Positions 8,251 to 16,716 of a stretch of DNA of 64,000 nucleotides are shown piece by piece; positions within the stretch are counted from its first letter, which is position 1, and each line of letters begins with the position of its first letter. The stretch comes from an uncultured Lachnospiraceae bacterium. Its GTDB lineage: Bacteria > Bacillota > Clostridia > Lachnospirales > Lachnospiraceae. The notes under the pieces are model-generated. The model ran no database searches. It was not told where the DNA came from and worked only from the letters and a program-made list of their open reading frames with translations. The stretch lies in the NCBI GenBank assembly GCA_934320845.1, contig CAKRFU010000004.1:98423-162422 (forward strand), read 5' to 3'. The translations under genes and the position numbers were made by a program.

Positions 8251-10029
8251 TTACCCCAAAATTCTATTTAAAAGATAAACCCTGTTAAATGGAAAACTAA
8301 AATAGTACCCATCCGCAAAGTCATCAATATATGATATTATTTCTTTCGCAAGCTCAACGGCGACTTTTTCGCCTTCTTCTTTTGAACCGTTTTCAGGATA
8401 ACGCTCAACAATCTCATCAGTAACATTTATTCCGGCAATTTCATTTTTCATGAAAAGGGCATTTCTGCGGCTTATAAGAGGCATTATTCCGGCAAAGATA
8501 CATGCTCCGGTTTCTTCTTTTATTTTTTTTAATCTCTCTGCTTCTTCCTTTGAAAAGACAGGCTGTGTAAGGAAAAAGTTTGCCCCTGCTTCCATTTTTC
8601 TCTTAGTGGTATTTATTACCGAATCAAGATTTATAAGGTTTTGATTTATTGCACCACCATAATTCAAAGGATTTTCGTTAAATACTTCTTTGTTCATTTC
8701 CTGAGCAATCTTCATAAGTCCCACCGAGCTGAAATTAAATACAGATTTTACAAGATTTCTTGCCGATGCGGGTACAGGGTCACCTGTAATGATAAGGAAA
8801 TTTTTTATATCATTTATCTTTGCTCCCATAAACATTGCCCTCATAGCAAATGCATTTTTGTCACGGCAGCATACATGCGGCATTACTTCAATACCTGTTT
8901 CTCTGTAAACTTTTGCAGCCATTAGTACGGAATCAACTCTCGTCCTTCCAGATGGTGAATCGGGGAATGTCAAAACATCTACGCCTGCATTTTTAAGGTA
9001 ATGAGCAGATTCAAGCAGCTTTTCATCATCCGTATTAAATGGTGGAATGAGTTCGACAGCAATGAATTTTTTATCTTTCTTTCTGCCTGTTTCGTCGTAC
9101 AAAAATCCGCAATTTATAGAATTTTTTGTTGATGCGTCAGTAGATTTTTCTATGTGTTTGTCTGATTTTATATCCATACCGGTTATTTCAGATAAACATG
9201 ATATAAATTCCGGTGATGTTCCACAGCAGCCGCCGATTATATCTGCACCAAGAGAGAGCAGTTCTTTGGTTTTCTCGGCAAAATATTCAGGACGGCTGTT
9301 AAATTCCATCCGATTTCTAGTAAGCACAGGATATCCGGCATTAGGAACAGCGATAAGTGTTTTGTCTGCCGGAAGTTCGATTTTTTCAAGGATGTTATAC
9401 ATATGATAAGGTCCGATTCCGCAATTCAGACCTACGGCATCCACACCTTCGACATCGCAGGCTTCTCTTATAAGATTTTTTGCACTGAGTCCTGAAGCAC
9501 TGTATCCGAGCTGGTTTACCGAAAATGATACCATAATATAAAGACCGAGTTCTTTTTTTATTTTTGGTATTATATGAGATAGTATTTCCATACTCATAAA
9601 AGTTTCAAACTGTATTATCTCTACTCCTTCATCAGCAAATGTTTTTGCTATATCATAAAATTCATTTTCAATTGTTTCACTTGAGAAACCTGAAGCAGTT
9701 GAGACAGGTCCTATATCACCAACTATAAAGGCATCTTTGCACCCAGCAAGTTTAATTGCTATCCTTGCAAGAGAAACAGCCTCCTTTATGTTCTCCCTGA
9801 CAAAAGAAAAATCTTTCTGCATAGACATGGTGTTTGCTGCAAAAGTATTTGTTCGTATAAGTTTTGCCCCCGCTTCAAGATACGAAGAGTGTATTTTTGT
9901 AACTCTGTCTTTGTGATAGATATTTGCATATTCAGGAGCTTCGCTGGTATGATACTTTTCTGCATAGTATGTTCCAAACGAACCATCTGCCAGAATGTTA
10001 TGTGTTTTAATATAATCTTTAAAATTCAT
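8251..10029 (-). CDS. Homocysteine S-methyltransferase / methylenetetrahydrofolate reductase fusion
   Basis: The 592-residue protein joins two one-carbon enzymes. Residues about 1-280 are a homocysteine methyltransferase barrel (ILADGSFGTYYAEK start, zinc cysteines in GLNCGIGP and GGCCGTSPEF). Residues about 305-592 are a methylenetetrahydrofolate reductase barrel (FIAVELIPPFNTDDEKL, LIITGDPV, FFLTQPVFS). The same layout is known in Bacillus YitJ. It probably supplies and transfers methyl groups for methionine synthesis. I chose the ATG at 10029 because GAGGG lies just before it; an upstream in-frame ATG at 10062 would add 11 residues. It lies alone, divergent from purM. No S-box riboswitch was seen upstream. 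Confidence 0.92.
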   Translation of the reverse strand: MNFKDYIKTHNILADGSFGTYYAEKYHTSEAPEYANIYHKDRVTKIHSSYLEAGAKLIRTNTFAANTMSMQKDFSFVRENIKEAVSLARIAIKLAGCKDAFIVGDIGPVSTASGFSSETIENEFYDIAKTFADEGVEIIQFETFMSMEILSHIIPKIKKELGLYIMVSFSVNQLGYSASGLSAKNLIREACDVEGVDAVGLNCGIGPYHMYNILEKIELPADKTLIAVPNAGYPVLTRNRMEFNSRPEYFAEKTKELLSLGADIIGGCCGTSPEFISCLSEITGMDIKSDKHIEKSTDASTKNSINCGFLYDETGRKKDKKFIAVELIPPFNTDDEKLLESAHYLKNAGVDVLTFPDSPSGRTRVDSVLMAAKVYRETGIEVMPHVCCRDKNAFAMRAMFMGAKINDIKNFLIITGDPVPASARNLVKSVFNFSSVGLMKIAQEMNKEVFNENPLNYGGAINQNLINLDSVINTTKRKMEAGANFFLTQPVFSKEEAERLKKIKEETGACIFAGIMPLISRRNALFMKNEIAGINVTDEIVERYPENGSKEEGEKVAVELAKEIISYIDDFADGYYFSFPFNRVYLLNRILG

Positions 10030-10104
10030 CAGTCCCTCATTTCCGCCCATATTTTTGCGCATTTAATAATGTGTGCCCTGTTTTTAATAGACAAGACAAA
10101 TAAA

Positions 10105-10133
10105 ATTATACATTTTTTTAGGCATAAAAACAA
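10105..10133 (-). promoter_or_regulatory. Promoter of the methionine fusion gene
   Basis: On the minus strand TTGTTT (10133-10128), 17 bases, TATAAT (10110-10105). The leader is about 70 bases and contains no recognised riboswitch. Confidence 0.5.
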
Positions 10134-10160
10134 GTTTTTGAATTTTACAATAAATTTTCA

Positions 10161-10189
10161 ATGACAAATTAAAACATTTGTGATAAAAT
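10161..10189 (+). promoter_or_regulatory. Candidate purM promoter
   Basis: ATGACA (10161-10166), 17 bases, TAAAAT (10184-10189). The roughly 90-base leader before purM shows no purine riboswitch fold by eye. Confidence 0.4.
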
Positions 10190-10284
10190 TTATACTGTTT
10201 ATAGTGATTTTGTAAAAAATATACACAAGAATGTTACAAAACACATGATAATAAGAGTGCCGTAATGGCAGAATGGAGGCAATA

Positions 10285-11313
10285 ATGGATTACAAAAACG
10301 CTGGAGTTGACATCGAAGCCGGCTACAAAGCTGTTGAACTGATGAAAAAACACATTGCAAGTACTATGAGAGATGAGGTACTTACAGATATAGGTGGTTT
10401 TTCTGGTGCATTTTCTATGGAGGCATTTAAAAACATGGAGCAGCCTACACTGGTATCAGGAACAGATGGTGTTGGTACAAAGCTCAAAGTAGCTTTTGAG
10501 ATGGATAAACATGATTCAGTTGGTATTGATTGTGTTGCAATGTGTGTAAATGACATTGCATGTGCAGGTGGTGAACCATTATTTTTCTTAGACTACATAG
10601 CATGTGGAAAAAACGAACCTGAGAAGATTGCATCTATCGTAAGCGGTGTTGCAGAGGGATGCAGACAGTCAAATGCTGCACTTATCGGCGGCGAAACAGC
10701 AGAGATGCCAGGATTTTATCCTGTAGATGAGTATGACCTTGCCGGATTTGCAGTAGGTGTTGTTGACCGCAAGAATATGATTACAGGCAAGACTATCAAA
10801 GAGGGAGATGTCCTTGTAGGTATAGCATCTTCAGGTATTCACAGCAACGGATATTCTCTCGTCAGAAAAGTATTTCCTATGAAGAAAGAAAATCTTAATG
10901 TAAGTTATGAATCACTTGGCGGAAAAACTCTTGGTGAGACTTTACTTACACCGACGATTATCTATGTAAAAGCACTTCGTTCTGTAAAAGAGGGCGGCGT
11001 TACTATAAAGGGCTGCAGTCATATTACAGGTGGTGGATTCTATGAGAATATTCCTCGTATGCTTCACGATGGAGTTCGTGCTCAGATTAAGGCAGACAGT
11101 TACGAGATTCCTCCTATCTTCGATATGCTTGCAAAAGATGGCGATATTGCCAAAGAAATGATGTACAATACATACAATATGGGTATTGGTATGATGCTTG
11201 CAGTTGATGCGGCAGATGCAGACAAAACTGTTGAGCTTGTAAACAAGTCAGGTCAGAAAGCATTTATCGTTGGTGAAATCATCAAAGGTGAAAAGGGCGT
11301 TACATTAGTTTAA
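10285..11313 (+). CDS. purM: Phosphoribosylformylglycinamidine cyclo-ligase
   Basis: PurM (AIR synthetase) closes FGAM to aminoimidazole ribonucleotide using ATP, step five of purine synthesis. The 342-residue protein begins [20 protein letters not shown] and has [28 protein letters not shown] and [13 protein letters not shown], all typical. The ATG at 10285 sits five bases after GGAGG; the in-frame ATG at 10273 overlaps that site. It leads a run purM-purN-purD-glyA that links purine synthesis to formyl-folate supply. Confidence 0.97.
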   Translation: MDYKNAGVDIEAGYKAVELMKKHIASTMRDEVLTDIGGFSGAFSMEAFKNMEQPTLVSGTDGVGTKLKVAFEMDKHDSVGIDCVAMCVNDIACAGGEPLFFLDYIACGKNEPEKIASIVSGVAEGCRQSNAALIGGETAEMPGFYPVDEYDLAGFAVGVVDRKNMITGKTIKEGDVLVGIASSGIHSNGYSLVRKVFPMKKENLNVSYESLGGKTLGETLLTPTIIYVKALRSVKEGGVTIKGCSHITGGGFYENIPRMLHDGVRAQIKADSYEIPPIFDMLAKDGDIAKEMMYNTYNMGIGMMLAVDAADADKTVELVNKSGQKAFIVGEIIKGEKGVTLV

Positions 11314-11340
11314 TAAATAGCCAGATAAAAGAAACTGAAA

Positions 11341-11360
11341 GCGGATAAGGTTATATCCGC
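11341..11360 (+). promoter_or_regulatory. Hairpin between purM and purN
   Basis: GCGGATA (11341-11347) pairs perfectly with TATCCGC (11354-11360) across a six-base loop. No run of T follows, so it is not an ordinary terminator. It may set mRNA ends or slow decay between the two genes. Confidence 0.45.
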
Positions 11361-11387
11361 TTAATGCTTTATGAGGAGGTTTCGTAC

Positions 11388-12026
11388 ATGAACGGACAGA
11401 AACAAAAGATTGCTGTATGTGTTTCAGGTGGTGGAACAAATCTTCAAGCCATCATAGACAAGGTAAATGATGGGACTATCAGAAATACCGAAATTTCAAT
11501 AGTAATCAGTAATAAGCCCGATGCGTATGCTTTAGAGCGTGCAAAAAAAGCCGGTATAGATGCTGTATGTATCAGTCCTAAAGAATTTGAAAACAGAGAT
11601 GATTTTGCAAATGCCATGGTTGAAACATTAAAAAAACATGATATTGACCTTGTTGTTCTTGCAGGTTATCTTGTGATTGTGCCTGTTAAGATGATACATG
11701 AGTACAGAAACAGAATTATAAATATACATCCGTCACTTATTCCTGCACATTGTGGAATGGGATATTACGGTCTTAAAGTACATGAGAGCGTACTTGCTAC
11801 AGGAAACAAGGTGACAGGTGCTACAGTTCATTTTGTTGATGAAGAAGCCGACCACGGACCTATCATCTTACAGAAGGCTGTCAGGGTGCATGAAAATGAC
11901 ACACCTGAAATTTTACAGAAGCGTGTTATGGAAGAAGCGGAATGGAATATTTTACCTGAAGCTATTGATTTGATTGGTGCCGGAAAAGTCAAAGTGATTG
12001 ACGGCATTGCACATGTTGAAGAGTAG
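11388..12026 (+). CDS. purN: Phosphoribosylglycinamide formyltransferase
   Basis: PurN moves a formyl group from 10-formyltetrahydrofolate to GAR, step three of purine synthesis. The 212-residue protein shows the start CVSGGGTNLQAIID, active-site NIHPSLIPAHCGMGYYG with the catalytic histidine, and the folate loop VTGATVHFVDEEADHGPII with the catalytic aspartate. GAGGAGG precedes the ATG at 11388; an in-frame ATG at 11364 lies upstream of that site. The gap to purD is 22 bases. Confidence 0.96.
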   Translation: MNGQKQKIAVCVSGGGTNLQAIIDKVNDGTIRNTEISIVISNKPDAYALERAKKAGIDAVCISPKEFENRDDFANAMVETLKKHDIDLVVLAGYLVIVPVKMIHEYRNRIINIHPSLIPAHCGMGYYGLKVHESVLATGNKVTGATVHFVDEEADHGPIILQKAVRVHENDTPEILQKRVMEEAEWNILPEAIDLIGAGKVKVIDGIAHVEE

Positions 12027-12048
12027 AGGGGAAGAATGGAGGATTAAT

Positions 12049-13326
12049 ATGAAAGTTCTTATAGTAGGTAGCGGTGGACGTGAACATGCTATAGCATGGA
12101 GTGTATCGCAGAGTAAAAAGGTTGACAAGATTTATTGTGCGCCTGGCAACGGAGGTATCTCGCAGATTGCTGAATGCGTTGACATCTCAGCGATGGAATT
12201 TGACAAACTTGCCGATTTTGCCACGGACAATGAAATCGACCTTACAATTATCGGAATGGATGATCCGTTAGTAGGCGGGATTGTTGATGTATTTGAAGAA
12301 AGAGGACTTCGTGTATTCGGACCTCGCAAAAACGCTGCAATTATCGAAGGCTCTAAAAGTTTTTCGAAGGATCTTATGAAAAAATATAATATTCCGACAT
12401 GTCATTATGAGACATTTAATTCACCTGAAGAAGCACTTTTATATCTTGAAAGTGCAAGTTTTCCAATTGTTTTAAAAGCTGACGGTCTTGCTCTCGGAAA
12501 AGGTGTGCTTATATGCAATACACTTGAAGAGGCTGAAGCGGGTGTTACGACACTTATGCTTGACAAACAGTTTGGTGATGCCGGAAATACAATTGTCATT
12601 GAAGATTTTATGACCGGACGTGAGGCTTCTGTTCTTTGCTTCTGTGACGGAACTCATATTAAACCTATGACAAGTGCTCAGGATCACAAGCGTGCAAAAG
12701 ATGGTGATCAGGGCTTAAATACCGGAGGTATGGGAACATTTTCACCAAGTCCGTTCTACACTGATGAGGTGAAGGAGTTCTGTGAGAAATATATTTATCA
12801 GCCTACAATGGACGCTATGAAAGCTGAGGGTAGAGATTTTACAGGTATTTTATTTGTAGGTCTTATGCTTACTGACGATGGGCCTAAAGTTCTTGAATAT
12901 AATGCGAGATTCGGTGATCCTGAGGCTCAGGTAGTTCTTCCTCGCATGGAGAATGATATAATTGATGTTATAGATGCTTGTATAGACGGCAGACTTGACC
13001 AGATAGACCTTTCATTTGAAGACAATGCCGCAGTATGTGTCGTTCTTGCATCTGACGGATATCCGGAGCACTATGAAAAAGGAAAACTTATCAAAGGTCT
13101 TGAAAACTTTGAAGGAAAAGATAAAGAGGGCTATTATGCATTCCATGCAGGTACGAAGAAAACAGACGATGGTATCGTTACAAACGGTGGTCGTGTTATA
13201 GGAATAACTGCAAAAGGTGAAACACTTAAAGAAGCTAGAGCAAATGCTTACAAAGCTACAGAGTGGATTGATTTTGACAACAAATATATGCGTCATGATA
13301 TTGGAAAAGCAATAGACGAGGCATAA
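12049..13326 (+). CDS. purD: Phosphoribosylamine-glycine ligase
   Basis: PurD (GAR synthetase) joins phosphoribosylamine and glycine using ATP, step two of purine synthesis. The 425-residue protein begins KVLIVGSGGREHAIAW, has the ATP-grasp segment FPIVLKADGLALGKGV, MTSAQDHKRAKDGD, NTGGMGTFSPSPF and EYNARFGDPEAQ. The ATG at 12049 follows GGAGG at good spacing; an in-frame ATG at 11998 lies inside purN and would add 17 residues not seen in PurD. Confidence 0.97.
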   Translation: MKVLIVGSGGREHAIAWSVSQSKKVDKIYCAPGNGGISQIAECVDISAMEFDKLADFATDNEIDLTIIGMDDPLVGGIVDVFEERGLRVFGPRKNAAIIEGSKSFSKDLMKKYNIPTCHYETFNSPEEALLYLESASFPIVLKADGLALGKGVLICNTLEEAEAGVTTLMLDKQFGDAGNTIVIEDFMTGREASVLCFCDGTHIKPMTSAQDHKRAKDGDQGLNTGGMGTFSPSPFYTDEVKEFCEKYIYQPTMDAMKAEGRDFTGILFVGLMLTDDGPKVLEYNARFGDPEAQVVLPRMENDIIDVIDACIDGRLDQIDLSFEDNAAVCVVLASDGYPEHYEKGKLIKGLENFEGKDKEGYYAFHAGTKKTDDGIVTNGGRVIGITAKGETLKEARANAYKATEWIDFDNKYMRHDIGKAIDEA

Positions 13327-13364
13327 ATTTTAAATAATAAATAAAAAACAAGGAGGACATTTGA

Positions 13365-14606
13365 ATGTATTCATTTAGTGAAGTTCAGAATTATGATCCG
13401 GACCTGGCAAAAGCTATGGCGGATGAGACCCAGAGACAGAGAGACAACATTGAGCTTATTGCATCAGAAAACCTTGTAAGTAAAGCTGTTATGGCGGCAA
13501 TGGGAAGCACACTTACAAATAAGTATGCGGAAGGGTATCCAGGAAAAAGATATTATGGTGGATGTGAGCATGTAGATGTAGTTGAAGACCTTGCAAGGGA
13601 CAGAGCGATGGAACTTTTCGGCTGTACTTATGCAAATGTTCAGCCACATTCAGGTGCACAGGCAAATATGACAGTATTTTTTGCACTTATGCAGCCGGGA
13701 GATACATTTATGGGAATGAATCTTGACCATGGCGGACATCTTACACATGGAAGTCCTGTAAACTTTTCAGGTAAATACTTTAATTGTGTCCCATACGGAG
13801 TAAACAGCGACGGATATATAGATTATGATGAAGTTGAGCGTATTGCAAAAGAATGCAAACCTAAACTTATTGTTGCAGGTGCAAGTGCATATGCAAGAAA
13901 AATTGATTTTAAGAGATTTAGAGAAATTGCTGATGAAGTAGGGGCATACCTTATGGTTGACATGGCACATATCGCAGGACTTGTTGCCGCAGGTTACCAC
14001 GAAAGTCCAATTCCATATGCTCATGTTACAACTACTACTACGCATAAGACTCTTCGTGGACCTCGTGGAGGTATGATTCTTTCAAGCAAAGAATTTGCAG
14101 AAGAACATAAACTTAACAAAGCTTTATTCCCTGGAATTCAGGGTGGCCCGCTTATGCATGTTATTGCTGCAAAAGCAGTATGTTTTAAGGAGGCCCTCGA
14201 CCCTTCATTTAAGGAATATGGCAAAAACATTATTGATAATGCGCAGGCACTTGCCAACGGACTTATCAAACGTGGAATAAAAATTGTATCAGGCGGTACA
14301 GATAATCACCTTATGCTCGTAGATCTTGCAGACAAGGGACTTACAGGAAAAGAAGTTGAAAAATGGCTTGATGCTGCACATATTACATGTAATAAAAATA
14401 CAATTCCAGATGATCCTCAGTCACCTTTCGTGACAAGTGGTATCCGTCTTGGAACTGCTGCTGTATCTACAAGAGGTTTTAACACCGATGATATGGATAA
14501 AGTTGCTGAGGCCATAGCACTTATTATTGATGACCATGAGGCTAATACTGAAAAGGCTGCTGCAATCGTAAAGAGCCTTACAGATAAATATCCACTTTAT
14601 GAGTAA
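13365..14606 (+). CDS. glyA: Serine hydroxymethyltransferase
   Basis: GlyA converts serine and tetrahydrofolate to glycine and methylenetetrahydrofolate, giving both glycine for PurD and one-carbon units for PurN. The 413-residue protein has [31 protein letters not shown], the PLP lysine Lys228 in [15 protein letters not shown], and [27 protein letters not shown] precedes the ATG. It closes the purine run and is followed by a strong terminator. Confidence 0.98.
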   Translation: MYSFSEVQNYDPDLAKAMADETQRQRDNIELIASENLVSKAVMAAMGSTLTNKYAEGYPGKRYYGGCEHVDVVEDLARDRAMELFGCTYANVQPHSGAQANMTVFFALMQPGDTFMGMNLDHGGHLTHGSPVNFSGKYFNCVPYGVNSDGYIDYDEVERIAKECKPKLIVAGASAYARKIDFKRFREIADEVGAYLMVDMAHIAGLVAAGYHESPIPYAHVTTTTTHKTLRGPRGGMILSSKEFAEEHKLNKALFPGIQGGPLMHVIAAKAVCFKEALDPSFKEYGKNIIDNAQALANGLIKRGIKIVSGGTDNHLMLVDLADKGLTGKEVEKWLDAAHITCNKNTIPDDPQSPFVTSGIRLGTAAVSTRGFNTDDMDKVAEAIALIIDDHEANTEKAAAIVKSLTDKYPLYE

Positions 14607-14682
14607 TGGAAATTTATACAAGTTATCTCGAAAACGATGTACTAAAATATATACGGCAGAAAATTTATGACTTATAAACCAC

Positions 14683-14725
14683 ATGGGGGATTCGGTAAAA
14701 TATAATGCCGAATGCCCCATTATTT
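14683..14725 (+). terminator. glyA terminator
   Basis: ATGGGGG-ATTCGG (from 14683) pairs with CCGAAT-GCCCCAT (ending 14720) around an AT-rich loop, followed by TATTT. Confidence 0.85.
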
Positions 14726-14767
14726 ACAAAAAAGCATACATAGATACAGATATGGGGAGGATAAGAC

Positions 14768-15430
14768 ATGGATGATTTAGAAATGACAGAACTTACTCCA
14801 AAACAGGAAAATTACCAGAATCTTGCTGAAACAATTATAAATAAATTTAATGCGAGAGGAATTGAAGGTTACTATTGTATTGACAGAGAAGAGGCAAATG
14901 CAAAAGCCAAAAGATTTTTGACACCAGACTGCACTATATCCTGGGGCGGTTCTGAGACACTTTCTGAGATTGGTCTTATAGACGATCTCAAAGAATCTGA
15001 CGATTATATCATTTATGACAGAGCCGAAGCTAAAACACCTGAAGAAAAAAGAGAACTTTATGGAAAGATAGTTACATCTGACTACTATTTTATGAGCTCA
15101 AATGCAGTTACGATGGACGGTGAACTTGTTAATATAGATGGTTCTGGAAACAGGGTTGCCTGTCTTTGCCACGGACCTGAAAATATTATTCTGATTGTCG
15201 GAATGAATAAAGTAGTAAGGAATGTGGATGAAGCTATTTCAAGAGTAAGAAATATTGCAGCACCTCCAAATGCCGTAAGACTTGCAAAGAATACGCCATG
15301 TTCAAAGATTGGAAGATGTGCTGACTGCCAGTCGGATGACTGCATTTGCTGTCAGACTGTGATTACAAGAAGGTCTGCTGTCCCTGGAAGAATTAAAGTA
15401 ATACTTGTAGGTGAGGAATTAGGATATTAA
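14768..15430 (+). CDS. LUD-domain protein (LutC-like)
   Basis: This 220-residue protein belongs to the LUD (DUF162) family, related to the LutC/YkgG lactate-oxidation subunit. The core shows AKRFLTPDCTISWGGSETL, a segment YIIYDRAEAKTPEEKRELYG, and GSGNRVACLCHGPENIILIVG. It ends with a cysteine cluster (CSKIGRCADCQSDDCICC) that could hold an Fe-S cluster. No lutA or lutB lies near, so a lactate role is doubtful. The gene overlaps none but ends two bases before hydE, implying coupled translation and possibly a redox or Fe-S role. Confidence 0.8.
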   Translation: MDDLEMTELTPKQENYQNLAETIINKFNARGIEGYYCIDREEANAKAKRFLTPDCTISWGGSETLSEIGLIDDLKESDDYIIYDRAEAKTPEEKRELYGKIVTSDYYFMSSNAVTMDGELVNIDGSGNRVACLCHGPENIILIVGMNKVVRNVDEAISRVRNIAAPPNAVRLAKNTPCSKIGRCADCQSDDCICCQTVITRRSAVPGRIKVILVGEELGY

Positions 15431-15432
15431 AT

Positions 15433-16482
15433 ATGATTCAAAAAGAATTAATTGATAAATTATATAAAAACAGTATATTATCTGCTAAAGAATTTAATGA
15501 ATTACTTTCACGACATGATGACGAAGATTCTGAATATCTCTTTAAATTGGCAAGAGATTTAAGAGAAGAGTATTATGGGAAAGACGTCTATATAAGAGGT
15601 CTTATAGAATTTAGCAATTACTGCCGCAATGACTGCTATTATTGTGGTATCAGAAAAAGTAATAAAAACGCATCACGATACAGACTGACAGAAGAAGAAA
15701 TACTTCAATGTGCCGATGAGGGGTATGAACTCGGATTCAGGACTTTTGTGCTTCAAGGTGGCGAAGACATGTTTTTTACAACAGAAAAAATAGCTGAGAT
15801 TGTAAGAAAAATAAAGAAGAAACATAATGATTGTGCAGTCACATTATCTGTTGGTGAAAGGGATTACGCCACATATAAATATTGGTTTGATGCAGGTGCC
15901 GACAGATATCTTTTAAGGCATGAAACAGCTACAGATGAACATTATAGGAAACTTCATCCAAAAAACCTCTCGCTTGAAAACAGGAAAAGATGTCTTTTTG
16001 ATTTAAAAGATATAGGTTATCAGGTAGGGGCCGGATTTATGGTGGGTTCTCCATACCAGACAATCAAAAATCTGGTAAATGACCTTTTATTTTTAAGAGA
16101 ACTCAACCCGCATATGATAGGTATAGGTCCTTATATATCACAGCAGGATACCCCATTTGCAGACATGGAAAACGGTACACTTGAACAAACACTATTTCTG
16201 CTCGGTATATTAAGACTCATGTTTCCGAATGTCTTGCTGCCGTCAACGACAGCTCTTGGAACAATTGCACCAAACGGCAGGGAATTAGGTCTTAAAGCAG
16301 GAGCAAATGTAGTTATGCCAAATCTGTCACCGGTTTCGGTGAGAAAAAAATACCAGCTCTATGATAACAAGATATGTACGGGAGAGGAATCTGCCCAGTG
16401 TGCAGGATGTCTAAGACGAAGAATAGAATCTGCAGGTTATGAAATGACTGTAAGCAGAGGTGACTTTAAAACATCAGAATAG
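15433..16482 (+). CDS. hydE: [FeFe]-hydrogenase maturation radical SAM protein HydE
   Basis: HydE is a radical SAM enzyme that helps build the H-cluster of [FeFe]-hydrogenase. The 349-residue protein has the SAM/cluster motif Cys64-x3-Cys68-x2-Cys71 (CRNDCYYC), then RTFVLQGGEDMFF, DRYLLRHETA and GFMVGSPYQT, as in the family. BioB-like and PylB-like relatives are the main alternatives, but length and the GIRKSN context after the cysteines favour HydE. hydF and hydG are not adjacent. It is coupled to the LUD gene with a two-base gap. Confidence 0.88.
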   Translation: MIQKELIDKLYKNSILSAKEFNELLSRHDDEDSEYLFKLARDLREEYYGKDVYIRGLIEFSNYCRNDCYYCGIRKSNKNASRYRLTEEEILQCADEGYELGFRTFVLQGGEDMFFTTEKIAEIVRKIKKKHNDCAVTLSVGERDYATYKYWFDAGADRYLLRHETATDEHYRKLHPKNLSLENRKRCLFDLKDIGYQVGAGFMVGSPYQTIKNLVNDLLFLRELNPHMIGIGPYISQQDTPFADMENGTLEQTLFLLGILRLMFPNVLLPSTTALGTIAPNGRELGLKAGANVVMPNLSPVSVRKKYQLYDNKICTGEESAQCAGCLRRRIESAGYEMTVSRGDFKTSE

Positions 16483-16512
16483 CAGCTATATTGTTTAGAA
16501 ATGAGGTTAATT

Positions 16513-16668
16513 ATGGAAAAAGGAACAAGAGTAAATGTAGATATAAACGTAACAAAAATTGTTAAATATGTTTGTTTTGCCGGTGTTGCAATAGTATTGG
16601 CAATATTCAGCCATAAGAGTTATACAGCTTTTTTGGCGGACAGAAAGCCTAGTACAACGAATAATTAA
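16513..16668 (+). CDS. Small single-pass membrane protein
   Basis: A 51-residue frame starts with ATG six bases after GAGGT and encodes a short polar N-terminus, one hydrophobic segment (about residues 15-33, IVKYVCFAGVAIVLAIF) and a polar lysine/threonine tail. It sits 30 bases after hydE and 48 before topB, in the same direction. I do not recognise it. The good ribosome binding site and a membrane span make it more likely real than chance. Confidence 0.5.
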   Translation: MEKGTRVNVDINVTKIVKYVCFAGVAIVLAIFSHKSYTAFLADRKPSTTNN

Positions 16669-16716
16669 TAATTGATACATTGTACTAGTGACAAATAAAT
16701 TTAAGGATAAATTATA

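Noticed and set aside
10030-10284. S-box or purine riboswitch between the methionine gene and purM
   Set aside because: The leaders are short, AT-rich and lack the conserved helices or the kink-turn of either class.
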